Below are positions 53,568-64,000 of a stretch of 64,000 nt of DNA, piece by piece. Location: assembly GCA_030248225.1 (NCBI GenBank), contig JASANE010028009.1:31428-95427 (forward strand), given 5' to 3'. The position numbers and the translations under genes were made by a program. Within the stretch, counting starts at the first letter, position 1; the number at the start of each line of letters is the position of its first letter. Under the pieces are notes generated by a model. It was not told the origin of the DNA, searched no databases, and saw only the letters and a list, made by a program, of their open reading frames with translations. This stretch comes from Trileptium ribeirensis. Lineage: Eukaryota; Nematoda; Enoplea; Enoplida; Thoracostomopsidae.

Positions 53568-56491
53568 GTTCTGACGAAATTAATAATTTTATTAATCTGG
53601 TTCAAGAAAACTGATCCTGCGTCATCGCAAGACGTTAATTTATATGCAGCTCCTAGTGGTATACCGCATCTGGAGAGGGAGTTCTGTATTTATAAATACA
53701 GATATATGCAACTGCTACTTGTATATATTTGGCGAGTAAGCTATGTGCTGTATTGGTCAAACATGTACGGGAAACTATTCATTGCTTTGTTCTATTCAAC
53801 TATTCATGCAACTTGTGAAGTCCATGAATCTTTATATTAAGAACCTGATTCTTGAAACTTAGGTTAAGGCACAGGCTTAGGTTTTGTACATAAACGACGG
53901 CACAACCTGCATATAGCACATGCACCTTTCTCAGTTTGGCTTACTTAGCCCTTTCCGCATGGTGTCTCACATATGATATACCGTACATTGTGAAGCGATG
54001 CAGTTGTCGTGTTTGTACTACGGCGTCAGTTTACGCGTTTCGCAGGGTTCTTTATGGAAAGGAGCTGCCTCGTGGGCGTGCGTTTGCACATGCGCTGTTG
54101 TTCGCTCGCTTTGCGATGTTACTTAAGGAATCGAGCAACTGCTCATAAATAAGTGGCTAGTCTACGTAGTTTGCAATTAAACGATCCTGTTTCAATCCGG
54201 CCAAAAGTTTTTTTCAGAATTGCACGAAATGCAAATTAGCTCATGCGGCAATCGGGAAATGTAATTTAGTGATTTTAGTGTACATGAGTTTCAATAAAGA
54301 TATTCCTGCTAAATTCGTGTGTAGTTGATCGTTTGCTTCGCGGTGATCTTTAAAGATCTATGTCTTTAAACCTAATTTAACCCCATATATAAACCGTCTA
54401 CCCCCTTCCCTAAGCCGACAGACCGTGGAGATCTATTTGCTAAACGCGATTTTTCTTCAAAATCGACATTAAATCACAATCTTATGAGGCCGGGGCCAGT
54501 GCCGCTGACGTTAAAAGGACCACCCTGGGGTTTCGGTGTTGCCTTGTACGTTCGCCATGTACAGGGATGAATACATTTCAAAATAAAAACTTAAGGTCTA
54601 TTAATAGAGAAATAGAGCATCGTGTCATTTTTTTACCCTATAACTAAAATAAAAAATTTGAAGTATAATTTTGAGCCCACGTTAAGTTTAGGCTTAACGT
54701 TAGGTTTAGGCTTAATCTTAGGCTTCGACTAAGGCATTGGATTAGCCATTGGCTTAGAAAATCAAAACAATCGATTATTCGGCCGGGGAACTGAACATAC
54801 GTAGATAAAAAAGCTTGTTCTGAGCCCCTGGGTGGTTTATGTCAGCGGGGTTAATATCTAGATCAACGTCACGTAATTATTGTTGCATTTCGTATATGCT
54901 AATAAATAAGTTATATTATGTGATGTCATGTTAATTATGTTTTAAACTAAAAGAGCAAAAATATACATTTGTACGAAAATTCATTGATAAGTTATCATAG
55001 GGGCCGTACGTAGTAGGGGCTATCTGCATCGACGCTTTGGACAGGTGCGCATCCGTAACTACTGCGTACACAAAAATCCAGTCCTTTATTAGATTTTTGA
55101 ATTCACAGGTAGCATTCTCGATCTTAAGACATAGTAGAGGTCTAAATAACTGAAATATTAAGCTTTACTACTTCTTCATGGAAGTTGTCATATTGCAGTT
55201 GTATAACGAATCATTAGTAGATAAACAGAAACATTTTATTTCGGTACATTGTTCGAAATAGCTATAAAATTGTGTTTCTTCGTTATATTTAACGATATGT
55301 AAAGTTATAACTTGCCGACACTTCTAAAGACGTTTAGTTTTTCTCATCTGGATTTAAAAATACAGTATAAACGTCCGAAACGTTTAAATAAAACAACGAT
55401 AATTAATACTAAAGTTTTGAGAGCGGAATTCGGCTATACTGAAAATAGGTGAAGTTAGCGTCTGTAGCAGTAATTTAGCGATACGTTTCGGAAAACTTGT
55501 ACGTCGTTAACAATTAGCAGTTTTGATATAGTTTCCTTACCAGTAAATTAAATAAATATTGTTTAGCTCGACAGACGTTCAAGTTTTAATCTGCCGTGGA
55601 TTTTGATTAAACAAAACGCAAAAATGCCATAGTATGCTCAGTTATTCTTCTTAACCCATGCTTGTTTGAATTTCTTTTTTTACTTGAAAGCAGTATGTTT
55701 TGTAGTGTAACGGAATCCATATTAAGAGCTTAAATTCTAATTACTTATTGGACAAATAATGCATTTTAATTAATAATAGAATTTTGGGTGGTTGCACTAT
55801 TATTTTTACAGTCAGTTACCTGAATGCAAGCGAGCATTGAATAGTTTCGACAGATTATTGAAGTATTTCTTAACAAACTTGGGTCCTACAGCGTAATCTA
55901 CTCTACCCTAAATCTTCCTTCTTCACAGCCATAATATGGCGTGATAGTTACTATATTTTGAGCGTTTGTTGTAGATACTATTCCGTATTATAACTTACCT
56001 TGTTTGGCAACTTAAGGTTCTAAAATATTGTGAACTTTGCTAATGTCTAATCTTCCTATGGACCAATCATTATATCTATTTTGTTAGTATGTATTATTGC
56101 TTCAAATCTTGAGATTCTGATAAAGAAGCTGGCGCTGTTGAGTCAATGGATGCAGCGAATATATCATTATTGCAAAAGGCAGTGTGAACAATAATATAAA
56201 CAGAAAGAAAAATAACCCTGTATTACATGCTTTACATTAAAAGGGAGAATTGTTAGATTGCTAGTTTTATAGCATTATTTGTTTGATAAATTCACCAAAT
56301 GCTGCGCTGGGAACAGTGGAGATTATGCATTTTAAATTTGCCCACCGTTCCGTTTTGGGAACACTTATATTTTGACCTGTATTTCCTGTCTTATTTCAGA
56401 TTTCATTAAGTATCATTACGTGTAGACTGTGGTACAGCTAAGCATTACGATATATACTGCTGACCTTCTGGCTTTATTTCTTTCTGATGTT
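53568..56491. other. Unassigned DNA
   Basis: No supportable gene. At 54680-54770 a degenerate telomere-like array of TTAGGC/TTTAGGCTTAA units appears, and a single similar unit occurs near 53862. The 54480-54560 stretch is GC-rich. Otherwise AT-rich intergenic DNA; the terminal part may include the piggyBac promoter. Confidence 0.4.
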
Positions 56492-56544
56492 ATGGCGTCG
56501 CGAAACCCGCCGAAAATATCGACATGTGGTCGAAGAGAAAAGAC

Positions 56545-57160
56545 GTAAGTTTACTTTCTACGACAACGAGGTAGCTTCGCAATTCCTTCAGTATCAGATA
56601 GTAGTACCTGGTGTTATGATGACATAATATGGGGAAATGGTCAGCTTTATTTCATAGCCCGGGAAATGTTGTCAAATCTACGTGTTCCCGTTTGGGTACG
56701 CTGAACATGATAGGGTACAAGTAATTTCACCTACTCTGGATTACCGTGTTTGGTGAAGGGCGTGTTCCGTCTTTCCGTTGCACATACACACACTTACGAA
56801 TATATATTGTATCATATTACTCTATATTATAACGCGGTCATGTACACACGTGTATAAGTGTAAACTTTTACTTTTGTACATGTTCGCAGCTAGCTATTGA
56901 CATATATTCATCTCGATAATGTCGGATTGCTTCCGTACACTGTAGGGTGTAAACATACATCAACGAAGCACGTTTGTTACACATCCGGCTGGGAATAGTT
57001 CAGAAAATAGAATCTGCGATTTGAGCCCCACAACTTGGTTAGCGTAGTCTTGATTTTTGACATTTTTGACCGTAGTATTGATAACGTACGTAATCCACAC
57101 ATGACACAGAAAACTGCAAATTATAGCAAAGTATTCATTGCTGGATATCTATGATTTCAG
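56545..57160 (+). other. Intron of the piggyBac gene
   Basis: GTAAGT donor at 56545 and TTTCAG acceptor at 57160, 616 bp. The phase of both exons fits: two bases from exon 1 and one from exon 2 make the joining codon. The intron contains no frame of note. Confidence 0.7.
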
Positions 57161-58281
57161 GACGTACACCGCGGAGGATATCCTCGCAATGATAGAAGAC
57201 GACGAAGAGATCCAGTCTGTCAACATCGACATGCAACCTCCAGCTGACGGCCTCGAATGTGAGGAAGATAGTGACGACGAGGACGGTGGGAGCGACGTCA
57301 ACTATCTCAGTGGAAAGCAGCTCCGCGGTCCCGTTTCAAGTTCCATCGCATTTCGATCAGGCGCAAAAATCTTCCGGGATGACAACATTGATAGCGAGGA
57401 TGAGACGGATTCCAATGTGACAATTCCAGACGATCAAAAGTCAGGAAATTTCGTAGAAAAGAAAGGTACAAAAAGCCGTAGAAGACGAGCACTAGTGGAA
57501 AATCGTGTTTGGAAGCGACACCATGACTTGCAGCCAAATCTTGCAGCGTTCAGCGACAGTTCCAGGGAAACGGATTATGGCGATGATCCGGTAGTGTACT
57601 TTGAACTGTTTTTGGGCGATCGAACATTACAGTTCATGACCGATATGTTCAACCTTTATGCCAAACAGGATAAAGGAGATCATCAGTTTGTCACAAGTCC
57701 GGGCGAGCTGCGATGCTGGCTCGGAATTCTTCTCTTCTCGGGATATATCCAGTTCCTGCGTTGGCGAATGATTTGGGAAGCCGAGTCAGAGACTCATGTC
57801 TCCGCGGTATCCCGTGCCATGCGACGAAATCGTTTTGAAATAATCAAACGGTATGCCCATTTTGCGAACAACCGCGAATGTACAGACGGGGATCTTTTTG
57901 CTGAAATGCGCCCGTTGCTTGATTTTCTGAACGATAAATTTGTTGATCTTGCCACTCCGCCTGAGCAGCTGTGTATTGACGAGAGTATGGCGCCATATTA
58001 TGGTCGTCACGGCGCAAAACAGTTCCTCTGAGGGAAACCCATCCGGTTCGGCTACAAAATCTGGTGTCTCTGCGACAGAGATGGTTATCTGTATCAGTTC
58101 GACCCATATCAGGGGGTGTGCATCAGCTTGGATCCTTGTCGTGAGAATTTCGGTCTTTGCGGCGCAGTTGTAATGTCGCTTTTATCTAAGTTGCCCAATA
58201 AGCCTTTCAAGATATATGGCGATCGATTTTTTCTTCCCTGAAATTGGTCGATCAACTATGCCAACGGCGATACGGTGTCGG

Positions 58282-59315
58282 TGTCGTATGATATTTGGCC
58301 CCCCATAATATTTTGCCCCCCTATAAGGCATGACATTTGGCCCCCTATGATATTTTGCACCCCCCCCCATGATATTTGGCCCCCTTGAATAATAGAGTAT
58401 AATATTTGGTCCCCCGTGATATCCCCCAAACAAATGCTCAGCCAGTCATAATTAAATGCTAGTCATAATACATGGCTCGTACCTTGCTATTCGCTAGATT
58501 TGATTGAATTTAGCGACATTTAACAACGAATGCATTAACATAATGAACCATTACAAATGATGGATATGAACTTTTTCTGACAGGGCATTATTGCCACTTG
58601 TAATCCACTGTTGCTACCCAAATGTTCATACAATTTTCCAATTCGAAGCAGCAAAGATTCCGACATTTGGAATGACAGTGAATCGCATACAGCAACGTCG
58701 TTATCGCGCTCGGTTGTTGTTATCCAGTGTCCACCGGATACATGATGATCTTGTACTACAGGGGCCGCATCAGGACTGGAACTAGTTTCCAATCCATGCA
58801 GATCTGTCAGGCTAAGCAGTGTATCATTAAGGCCTGATAAAGACGGGAACTGACGCTTAACCATGGCTTGAGCAGCGTTGATATGGTTATCATTTAGCCA
58901 TATTGCTGATCCACATAGCTCGCTTTTGTCAGTAGCTGTAAGCTGTATATTACCAAATTTTCTCCACTTGGTTGGTGCAGCTGCAATGGTTCATTATGAA
59001 CATAGTGACAGTGGATTACAAGTGGCAATAATGCCCTGTCAGAAAAAGCTTATATCCATCATTTGTAATGGTTCATTATGTTAATGCATTCGTTGTTAAA
59101 TGTCGTTAAGTTCAATCAAATCTAGCGAATAGCAAGGTACGAGCCATGTATTATGACTAGCATTTAATTATGACTGGCTGAGCATTTGTTTGGGGGAATA
59201 TCACGGGGGCCCAAATATTATACTCTATTATTCAAGGGGGCCAAATATCATAGGGGGCCAAATACCATGCCTTATAGGGGGCAAAATATTATGGGGGGCA
59301 AAATATCATACGACA
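58282..59315. mobile_element. Palindromic (long terminal inverted repeat) element inside piggyBac
   Basis: Left arm 58282-58611 and right arm 59008-59315 are inverted copies of each other (about 310-330 bp), with a 396-bp loop. The outer ends are tgtcgtatgatattt and its complement. Near the ends each arm has several copies of atgatatttggcccccc, spaced by about 20-30 bases and carrying C-runs of different lengths, so the arms are themselves minisatellite-like. Flanking host sequence contains the imperfect direct repeat caacggc (58262 and 59314), a possible target duplication. It is a MITE-like or foldback-type non-autonomous element. The inner arm and loop carry a peptidase-gene fragment. Confidence 0.85.
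58535..58864 (-). pseudogene. Ulp1/C48-like peptidase gene fragment in the palindrome
   Basis: A 109-codon frame on the minus strand. It reads a QFPSLSGLNDTLLSL segment, then GGHWITTTERDNDVAVCDSL and LQVAIMPCQKK. The His of the HW motif followed by DSL about 15 residues later is the His-Asp pattern of Ulp1-type (C48) cysteine peptidases, which are common cargo in animal DNA transposons. The catalytic Cys part is not present. The end of this frame lies in the inverted arm and is repeated in mirror form at 59013-59084. Confidence 0.45.
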
Positions 59316-59890
59316 ACGGCTACACGGGGACTGTCAACACAAATCGGATCGAAAAATGCCCTCTGAAGGACCCAAAACTCCTGGCTAAAGAGCTAAGGGG
59401 AAGCTACGATTATACGTTGTAGGACGAAGGTGGCACGGTAGTGGTTCAATGGAATGACAATCGTATCATTACTATTGTCTCAAGCGCGGATCCAATGAAC
59501 CCAGTGGGAACGGCACAGCGGTGGAACAGCAAAGAGCGAAAGAAAGTCGCTGTGGCACAGCCGTACGTTATTGCGCAATATAATCGGTTCATGGGGGTGT
59601 GGACCGAATGTATCAAAAATTTCGAACTACTGCGTGGAGATAAGGTCAAAAAAGTGGTGGTGGCCTATCTTTGTGTTTTGTCTGGATACGCGCGTTCATA
59701 ACGCGTGGCAACTGTATCGATCCTCGATCCATTACGCTCAAAATCTATTGGATTTGCGGGCATTCCAGCGAATTATCGTCAGGACTTACCTCCAGAAGTA
59801 CGGCTCTGCTGCTGCTCCAGGCGGTCGACCAATGGCTGTGGAAAAACGGGGACGACAAACGTTCGGTATGATTCCGAATCGCACACCTTA

Positions 59891-61574
59891 GTCCAGGCAG
59901 ATAAATAATCGAGCTGCGGTTTGTGCAATAAACACGCTAGACAAAAGTGTGTAAAATGCAACACCAACCTTCATCTTGACTGTTTTGATGGGTTTCATCA
60001 GAAGAAACCGTGATTAGTTTTAGGATATTTTTTGAAAAGGACTTAAAAGCACTCGATCGGATTTCAAAACCATATACAAAGCATTTATTTTGAGACTGTC
60101 ATTAAATTTAGTTTGACTATTATTTGCAAAAGCTCTATATTCTATATGTGTAGTTGTGCTACCCGCTCGTGCCCACCGTTCCCATTTGGTAACAAGCTGT
60201 CGTTCGGACTAGAGACTAGTTTCAGTCAAAAATATCATTTTGTGTGCTTTTTAGGTTCTTGTCAACCTAATATTACAGGGACTAGCCGATGTCTTCAAAA
60301 ATTATAACTCAGGCATAAACGGGTTTTTTAAAATCGTACTTGATTTAGTTAATAGTCAATACTAAAATAAATTGAAAACGGTGTCGTAGTTTTTGCGTGC
60401 TTCCCAGAGTATAAATGCATTAAATCTTATGTATTGTTTCTTGTAAGCTGCAGTTCATATATTAGTATATTTCTAAATTGTTCGCAAAATCCAGTAGCCT
60501 TACGGTTTATGGATTTCTATGAAATGTCTATAATTACGATAATTAATTAAGGTCCTGCTAACTAAAACAGTTTGCGGGATTTAACTTATTTTTATACCTA
60601 GAAATAGTTATTACGTTTTGATATAGCGCTGTATATATAGCTACCAACTCACACAAAAGATTCGTAACTATGATTCAATGTTAAAGATGAAACAGAGATT
60701 TGTCATTTGTTGCAAAGGATCAAGTTTGTCACGACGATATTATTTTACATTAGAAGCATTAAATTATAAAAATAATAATTTGGGATTAACCCGGGAATTA
60801 TTTAAATCAAACACTGGATAGCAAATATTTTGGGCTGACCTGGAGTCGACACCATAGTATTGATTGTAACTATCTATGTAATCCAGAAAATGGGTAACTT
60901 CGATTGTGCATAGACTTTTCAGGCGAGCTCACTAAAGTAATAGTCATTTCCTGCTCAGTTTCAAATTAACCCAAACGCCAAATGGTTTGGAACATATATG
61001 CATAAATGTACATGCTTAAATCGCTTACATGCATTTTCATTAAATGCGCTTATAAAGGTATTATATATACTCATAATTCAAATATAATGATAAACAAGTG
61101 GCTATATCAAAATTTAACAAAAGAACAGTTTTCGCTTTATTCTTAGCTGTAGCAGTTCTTGCTAAAGTTGTTGTTATTATTGCTCACTGTAAATTATGTT
61201 ATTACGGTTGAAAAATTGACGTGCTTCTAAAATTGGACAAATATTTCACATGTAACAATTAATCCTATAAGTGTGTATGATATTCAGTGGATCAACGAAA
61301 CGTCATTGGACCTACATTTCAATATCTACAAATGCGACGTGGAGAAAACAAGTTGTTTATTTTTATTTGTATGACGTCTTTGTATGCGTATATGTCAAGC
61401 TATCCATGAATTACAAACACGGTAAAATATTTATTCATACAGTAGAAACATATCGAGGCTTTACTGTCTATGACAGTAATACTGGATCACAGTTCATGTC
61501 AAAATTAGCACAGGTTGATTTTTGCGAGTGCTTCAAGAAAGATATATTTTGTTAAAATCCTTTAAACGTATTAG
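59891..61574. other. Unassigned DNA
   Basis: AT-rich, with no frame, repeat or RNA gene I can support. It may be intergenic, or intronic to the candidate gene starting at 61575. The open frame at 61271-61555 could carry an upstream exon, but I see no clear splice sites for it. Confidence 0.4.
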
Positions 61575-61777
61575 TCTTAGTCCCGAAACCTTACAAATCC
61601 ATGTCATGGGTAACAGACAAGGAAAGGTGCAACATTACATTGTGGATTATGTTCGCAACGAATATCTTCAAGACGAGGTTGTTTTCTGGCAATCGAAAGT
61701 TATCGAATTTCAAAAGAAGTGTGAATCCACTGGTGAATTAATTGACTGTCGTTCTCAATATGAAAAAGAATTATTTA
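61575..61777 (+). CDS. Candidate exon A, RGS-like protein
   Basis: Open frame with an acceptor (cgtattag at 61574, or cttag at 61580) and a weak GT donor at 61778. It reads GNRQGKVQHYIVDYVRNEYLQDEVVFWQ followed by a charged helix (VIEFQKKCESTGELID), then SQYEKELF. The helix centred on FW followed by a charged helix and an E-L-F end recalls RGS domains, which accelerate GTP hydrolysis by G-alpha proteins. The exon ends one base into a codon, which exon B (61962) completes. Unsupported by any wider homology I can see. Confidence 0.38.
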
Positions 61778-61961
61778 GTGCACTACATATACTCATAACT
61801 CATGAGCTCACTCATAACTCATGAGATGGGTATTTAGCAACGTGTTAATCGCTAGAGTACTCATTCTCGATTTTAACATTCGGGGCGCTTATCTTTTATA
61901 ATATCACGGTTCCCGTTACGTCATCATTTTATAGAAAATCTCCTTGGAAATTGTATTGCAG

Positions 61962-62092
61962 GAAACTGCGTTTTTATTGATGACTATAAGAAGCATATGT
62001 ACGAAGCTATCAGAAATAGTGATGACCATTTTATGAGAGGTGATAATCCGACCGAAGACTTTAACATGTTCGACAATGTCGTTAGTTACAGG
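61962..62092 (+). CDS. Candidate exon B, RGS-like protein
   Basis: Flanked by a strong acceptor (ttgtattgcag, 61951-61961) and a good donor (GTTAGT at 62093). It supplies the two bases needed to finish the codon begun by exon A and then reads NCVFIDDYKKHMYEAIRNSDDHF..DNPTEDFNMFDNVVSYR. The FIDD..K..M.EAI pattern fits the part of an RGS domain following the first helices. Matching phase and splice sites make an exon pair more likely than chance; the family assignment is tentative. Confidence 0.42.
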
Positions 62093-62959
62093 GTTAGTTG
62101 GAATAATAAACTTGCTGATATACTTTGTGTCATAAAGAAATGTAATATTATCGTAACAGCTTTTGTATATTCACACACTGTTTTTATTTGAAAGAGAAAG
62201 CATGAACTTAGAAACCGTGTGTAAGTACACTTATTTTATTATATAAATAGTTTTAGAAAATAAAAAAATATTTGTTTGGTAAACCCTAGTGAATTTGATA
62301 CTTTAATATCGTTAGCAACATATAGCGACAAACCTCCCTATGATTCTTAGCTGGAGTATACTAGTCATGTAAAATTAAGGTTCTGTACATGGTTAATATG
62401 TTTTAGTTTTCGACAGTCCAGATGGTCGACCAAGGTCGAGATTTTGCTTCTAACAGATTCTCCACATGTGATGCATGATTAGTGAAGATGTATGATGCAA
62501 TTTTTCTTTAAAACGCCAGCAGTCGCTTGTTGGTTATATACAAAAATGCAATTGAACTTCGAAATAAATTCAAAATTTGTCGATTACACTGGATTAAGCC
62601 CATCCTGTGGCATGTACATTAAGAATTATAAAATGAATTACCGTTTAAAATTTACTATGCCAGCTGCGTTTTGGATAGTTTGATTTCAGCTAAAAGCTGT
62701 AAAATACATACGAAACAATGCTAAAAGTTGTCAGACATACTGCTACATATCTCATTCAAGGGACATTCCCAATCAACCTCCTGATGGCAGTGACGATTCT
62801 GGCTTTAAGTTGTATGAAAAGGGCGAAATCTGGCGTTTCAAGACAAACGGTATTAAGAGTACAAATGGTTATATTACTCACGCGAGCGCAATGCCGTGTT
62901 ATGCTCTTCAATTGACTGTACAAAAGCGGCTAACCAAGGGAACCTTCATTTGAAAAGAA
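62093..62959. other. Unassigned DNA
   Basis: Short frames only. The segment 62700-62915 may include degraded N-terminal parts of the hAT transposase that is recognisable further right, but stops and shifts prevent a firm reading. Confidence 0.35.
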
Positions 62960-63605
62960 ACGCAGAGTCCGCGTTTACGTCTACATGTTTGAGGAACAGG
63001 AAGAAAGCTAAAGGCAAATTTCGGAACCATGAGATGCCTAACGCACATAATTAGGCAGTATCTCAACCCTTGCAAGTAAGACTACTTCGGTTGACGTCGC
63101 TTTAGACAGGTCAACGGTAAACCGCTTTTGAAAATACAGGACCTGGGTGAAGACCATCATCAGTTCATTACAGTACAGTACCTTGCACGACAAGGTTTAT
63201 CGATTCCCGGACATGCTGGTAATGAAGGGAATTTTTATAGGAACTTCTTGACTTCTTGGGCTGCTATCCAGAGACGTTCTTGACTTAAAGTCATTGCTCA
63301 AACGAAGAACGATGTTTTTCAGCTGGGACGTCTAAAACCAAAGTATGGAAATGTTGTCGAAGCACATTATTAACAATATTCGCTCCGAAATCGGTTTAAA
63401 CTTGATCAGCTTGATTGTCGATGGTAACCAGGAAGTTAGCGAAAATCTCAATCCGCCCGAAGACTTTATTGAACTATACGTTACACCAGACACGGCTGGA
63501 TTCACCATTGCGCAGATTGTCAATATTTATCATCCGCCTCCGCTAAAATTTGACTCGAGTTTTGACTCAACAGTCGGACATTATATAACCCTAAAGTTGA
63601 GCTAA
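62960..63605 (+). pseudogene. hAT/ZMYM1-type transposase remnant (TTF finger and DUF4371-like)
   Basis: Pieces in changing registers keep the family order. RKKAKGKFRNHEMPNAH (about 63000-63050) resembles the end of a TTF-type zinc finger, with the H-E-x(3)-A-H pattern. QYLARQGLSIPGHAGNEGNF (about 63173-63232) matches the LARQGLPxRGH...GNF motif of DUF4371. INNIRSEIGLNLISLIVDGNQEVSE (63363-63437) and the following LYVTPDTAG match the start of the catalytic core, with the first Asp in LIVDG. Several stops (for example TAG at about 63053) and frame changes show it is dead. The C-terminal hAT dimerisation part is missing. Confidence 0.6.
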
Positions 63606-64000
63606 ACTTTGACTTAATTTGGGTCAGAGTTTGATTCAACCTTATGGATAAAAAGTCCGACTGAAAATTTAACTCAACGTTTTTGCAGTGCAGCTGCCCA
63701 CTGACAATCGCAGGGGTCAGTCCTTTGATGGCGCAGCAAACATGAGCGGGGTGTATAACGGTGAACAAACCCTTACAATAAAAGGAGCAGTCGCTAGCTC
63801 TGTTCGTTCACTGCGGAGCTCACCGCATAGTCTCGTAGTTCAAAGTGCAATCAGCCAATCACGATTTCTCAAGGACTGCCTTCAATCCGTTCATGACGTT
63901 GGTGTTTTATTTTCTAGAAGAATAAAAATGCGAAATATATTCACGTCTGTAGCCAGAGAGTCTGATACTACGTCTTCTGTACGACGACTTTCATGCCTAA
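63606..64000. other. Unassigned DNA at the window edge
   Basis: Mixed-composition sequence with no frame I can support. It may continue into the hAT remnant or a neighbouring gene beyond the window. Confidence 0.35.

Larger units (their letters stand above)
56492..59890 (+). pseudogene. piggyBac-type transposase gene with intron, interrupted by a palindromic element
   Basis: Exon 1 (56492-56544) starts MASRNPPKISTCGRREK and ends at a perfect donor (GTAAGT). Exon 2 starts at 57161 after atgatttcag in matching phase and continues YTAEDILAMIEDDEE. It reads the piggyBac (DDE_Tnp_1_7) N-terminal region and the core motifs FELFLGD, WLGILLFSGY, RNRFEIIKRYAHF and LCIDESMAPYYGRHGAKQF. A TGA at 58029-58031 breaks it there, but the frame goes on homologously (GKPIRFGYKIW) to about 58240. 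The gene is then split by the element at 58282-59315 and resumes at about 59316 (GTVNTNRIEKCPL, RGSYDYTL, VVVQWNDNRI), with a TAG at 59420 and a register change near 59610, to the C-terminal KWWWPIFVFCLDTRVHNAWQLY. It is non-functional. I did not find terminal repeats. Confidence 0.88.

Noticed and set aside
62718..62915. 65-codon hydrophobic frame
   Set aside because: Could be part of the hAT remnant in another register, but by itself carries no family motif.
1..64000. CRISPR array or bacterial operon
   Set aside because: No spaced short direct repeats; exons, introns and LTR elements show a eukaryotic genome.

Overview
The window is nuclear DNA of an animal, most likely an invertebrate. 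The evidence is intron-bearing exons with good splice sites, four unrelated classes of animal transposable element, and no bacterial operon structure. I cannot name the species. About 40 kb of the 64 kb (10545-50209) is one nested pair of LTR retrotransposons. The flanks are gene-poor DNA with a few candidate host exons and degraded DNA transposons.

Layout. 1-10544 is mostly unassigned AT-rich DNA with short tandem repeats. It holds one good candidate host exon on the minus strand (about 3728-4008, a STIM-like EF-hand). At 10545 an LTR retrotransposon begins (element 2). Its LTRs are about 2.3 kb with perfect TGTCGG...CCGACA ends, and it is flanked by a 5-bp duplication, CACCT. Its 5' LTR is split at 12216/38406 by a second, giant retrotransposon (element 1, 12217-38405, 26.2 kb, LTRs of about 3.75 kb). 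The intact 3' LTR of element 2 at 49541-49550 preserves the unoccupied site, which proves the nesting.

Element 1 order: LTR; 1.7-kb leader; a 2243-codon ORF carrying Gag (capsid plus one CCHC knuckle), a long repeat-rich spacer, an unrecognised globular region and a C-terminal class-I-fusion-like envelope module; then pol (protease-RT, in-frame TAG, RNase H-integrase), joined to ORF1 by an overlapping TAATG stop-start; a S/T/P-rich ORF3; two tandem paralogous ORFs (ORF4, ORF5) that I read as NADAR domains followed by an SGNH/GDSL-like fold; 3' non-coding DNA; LTR. Envelope sequence upstream of pol and in frame with Gag, together with captured NADAR-SGNH genes, is the most unusual content of the window.

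Element 2 is decayed in its core: gag is frameshifted, the protease is broken, RT and RNase H are deleted, and the integrase is truncated. Its 3' accessory region is far more open, including a 525-codon ORF with a DEDDy-type 3'-5' exonuclease fold and a long charged ORF interrupted by two TAGs and a frameshift. DEDDy exonuclease and GDSL esterase ORF3s are known from LTR elements of bdelloid rotifers, so those two module types have precedent; the NADAR-SGNH combination I do not know from any element.

Right flank (50210-64000): G-poor pyrimidine-rich DNA, tandem repeats, a piggyBac-type transposase pseudogene with a recognisable intron (56492-59890), split by a 1-kb palindromic element whose arms carry ggccccc motifs and pieces of a Ulp1/C48-like peptidase gene, two candidate host exons with matching phase (RGS-like, 61575-62092), and a remnant of a hAT/ZMYM1-type (TTF finger, DUF4371) transposase (62960-63605).
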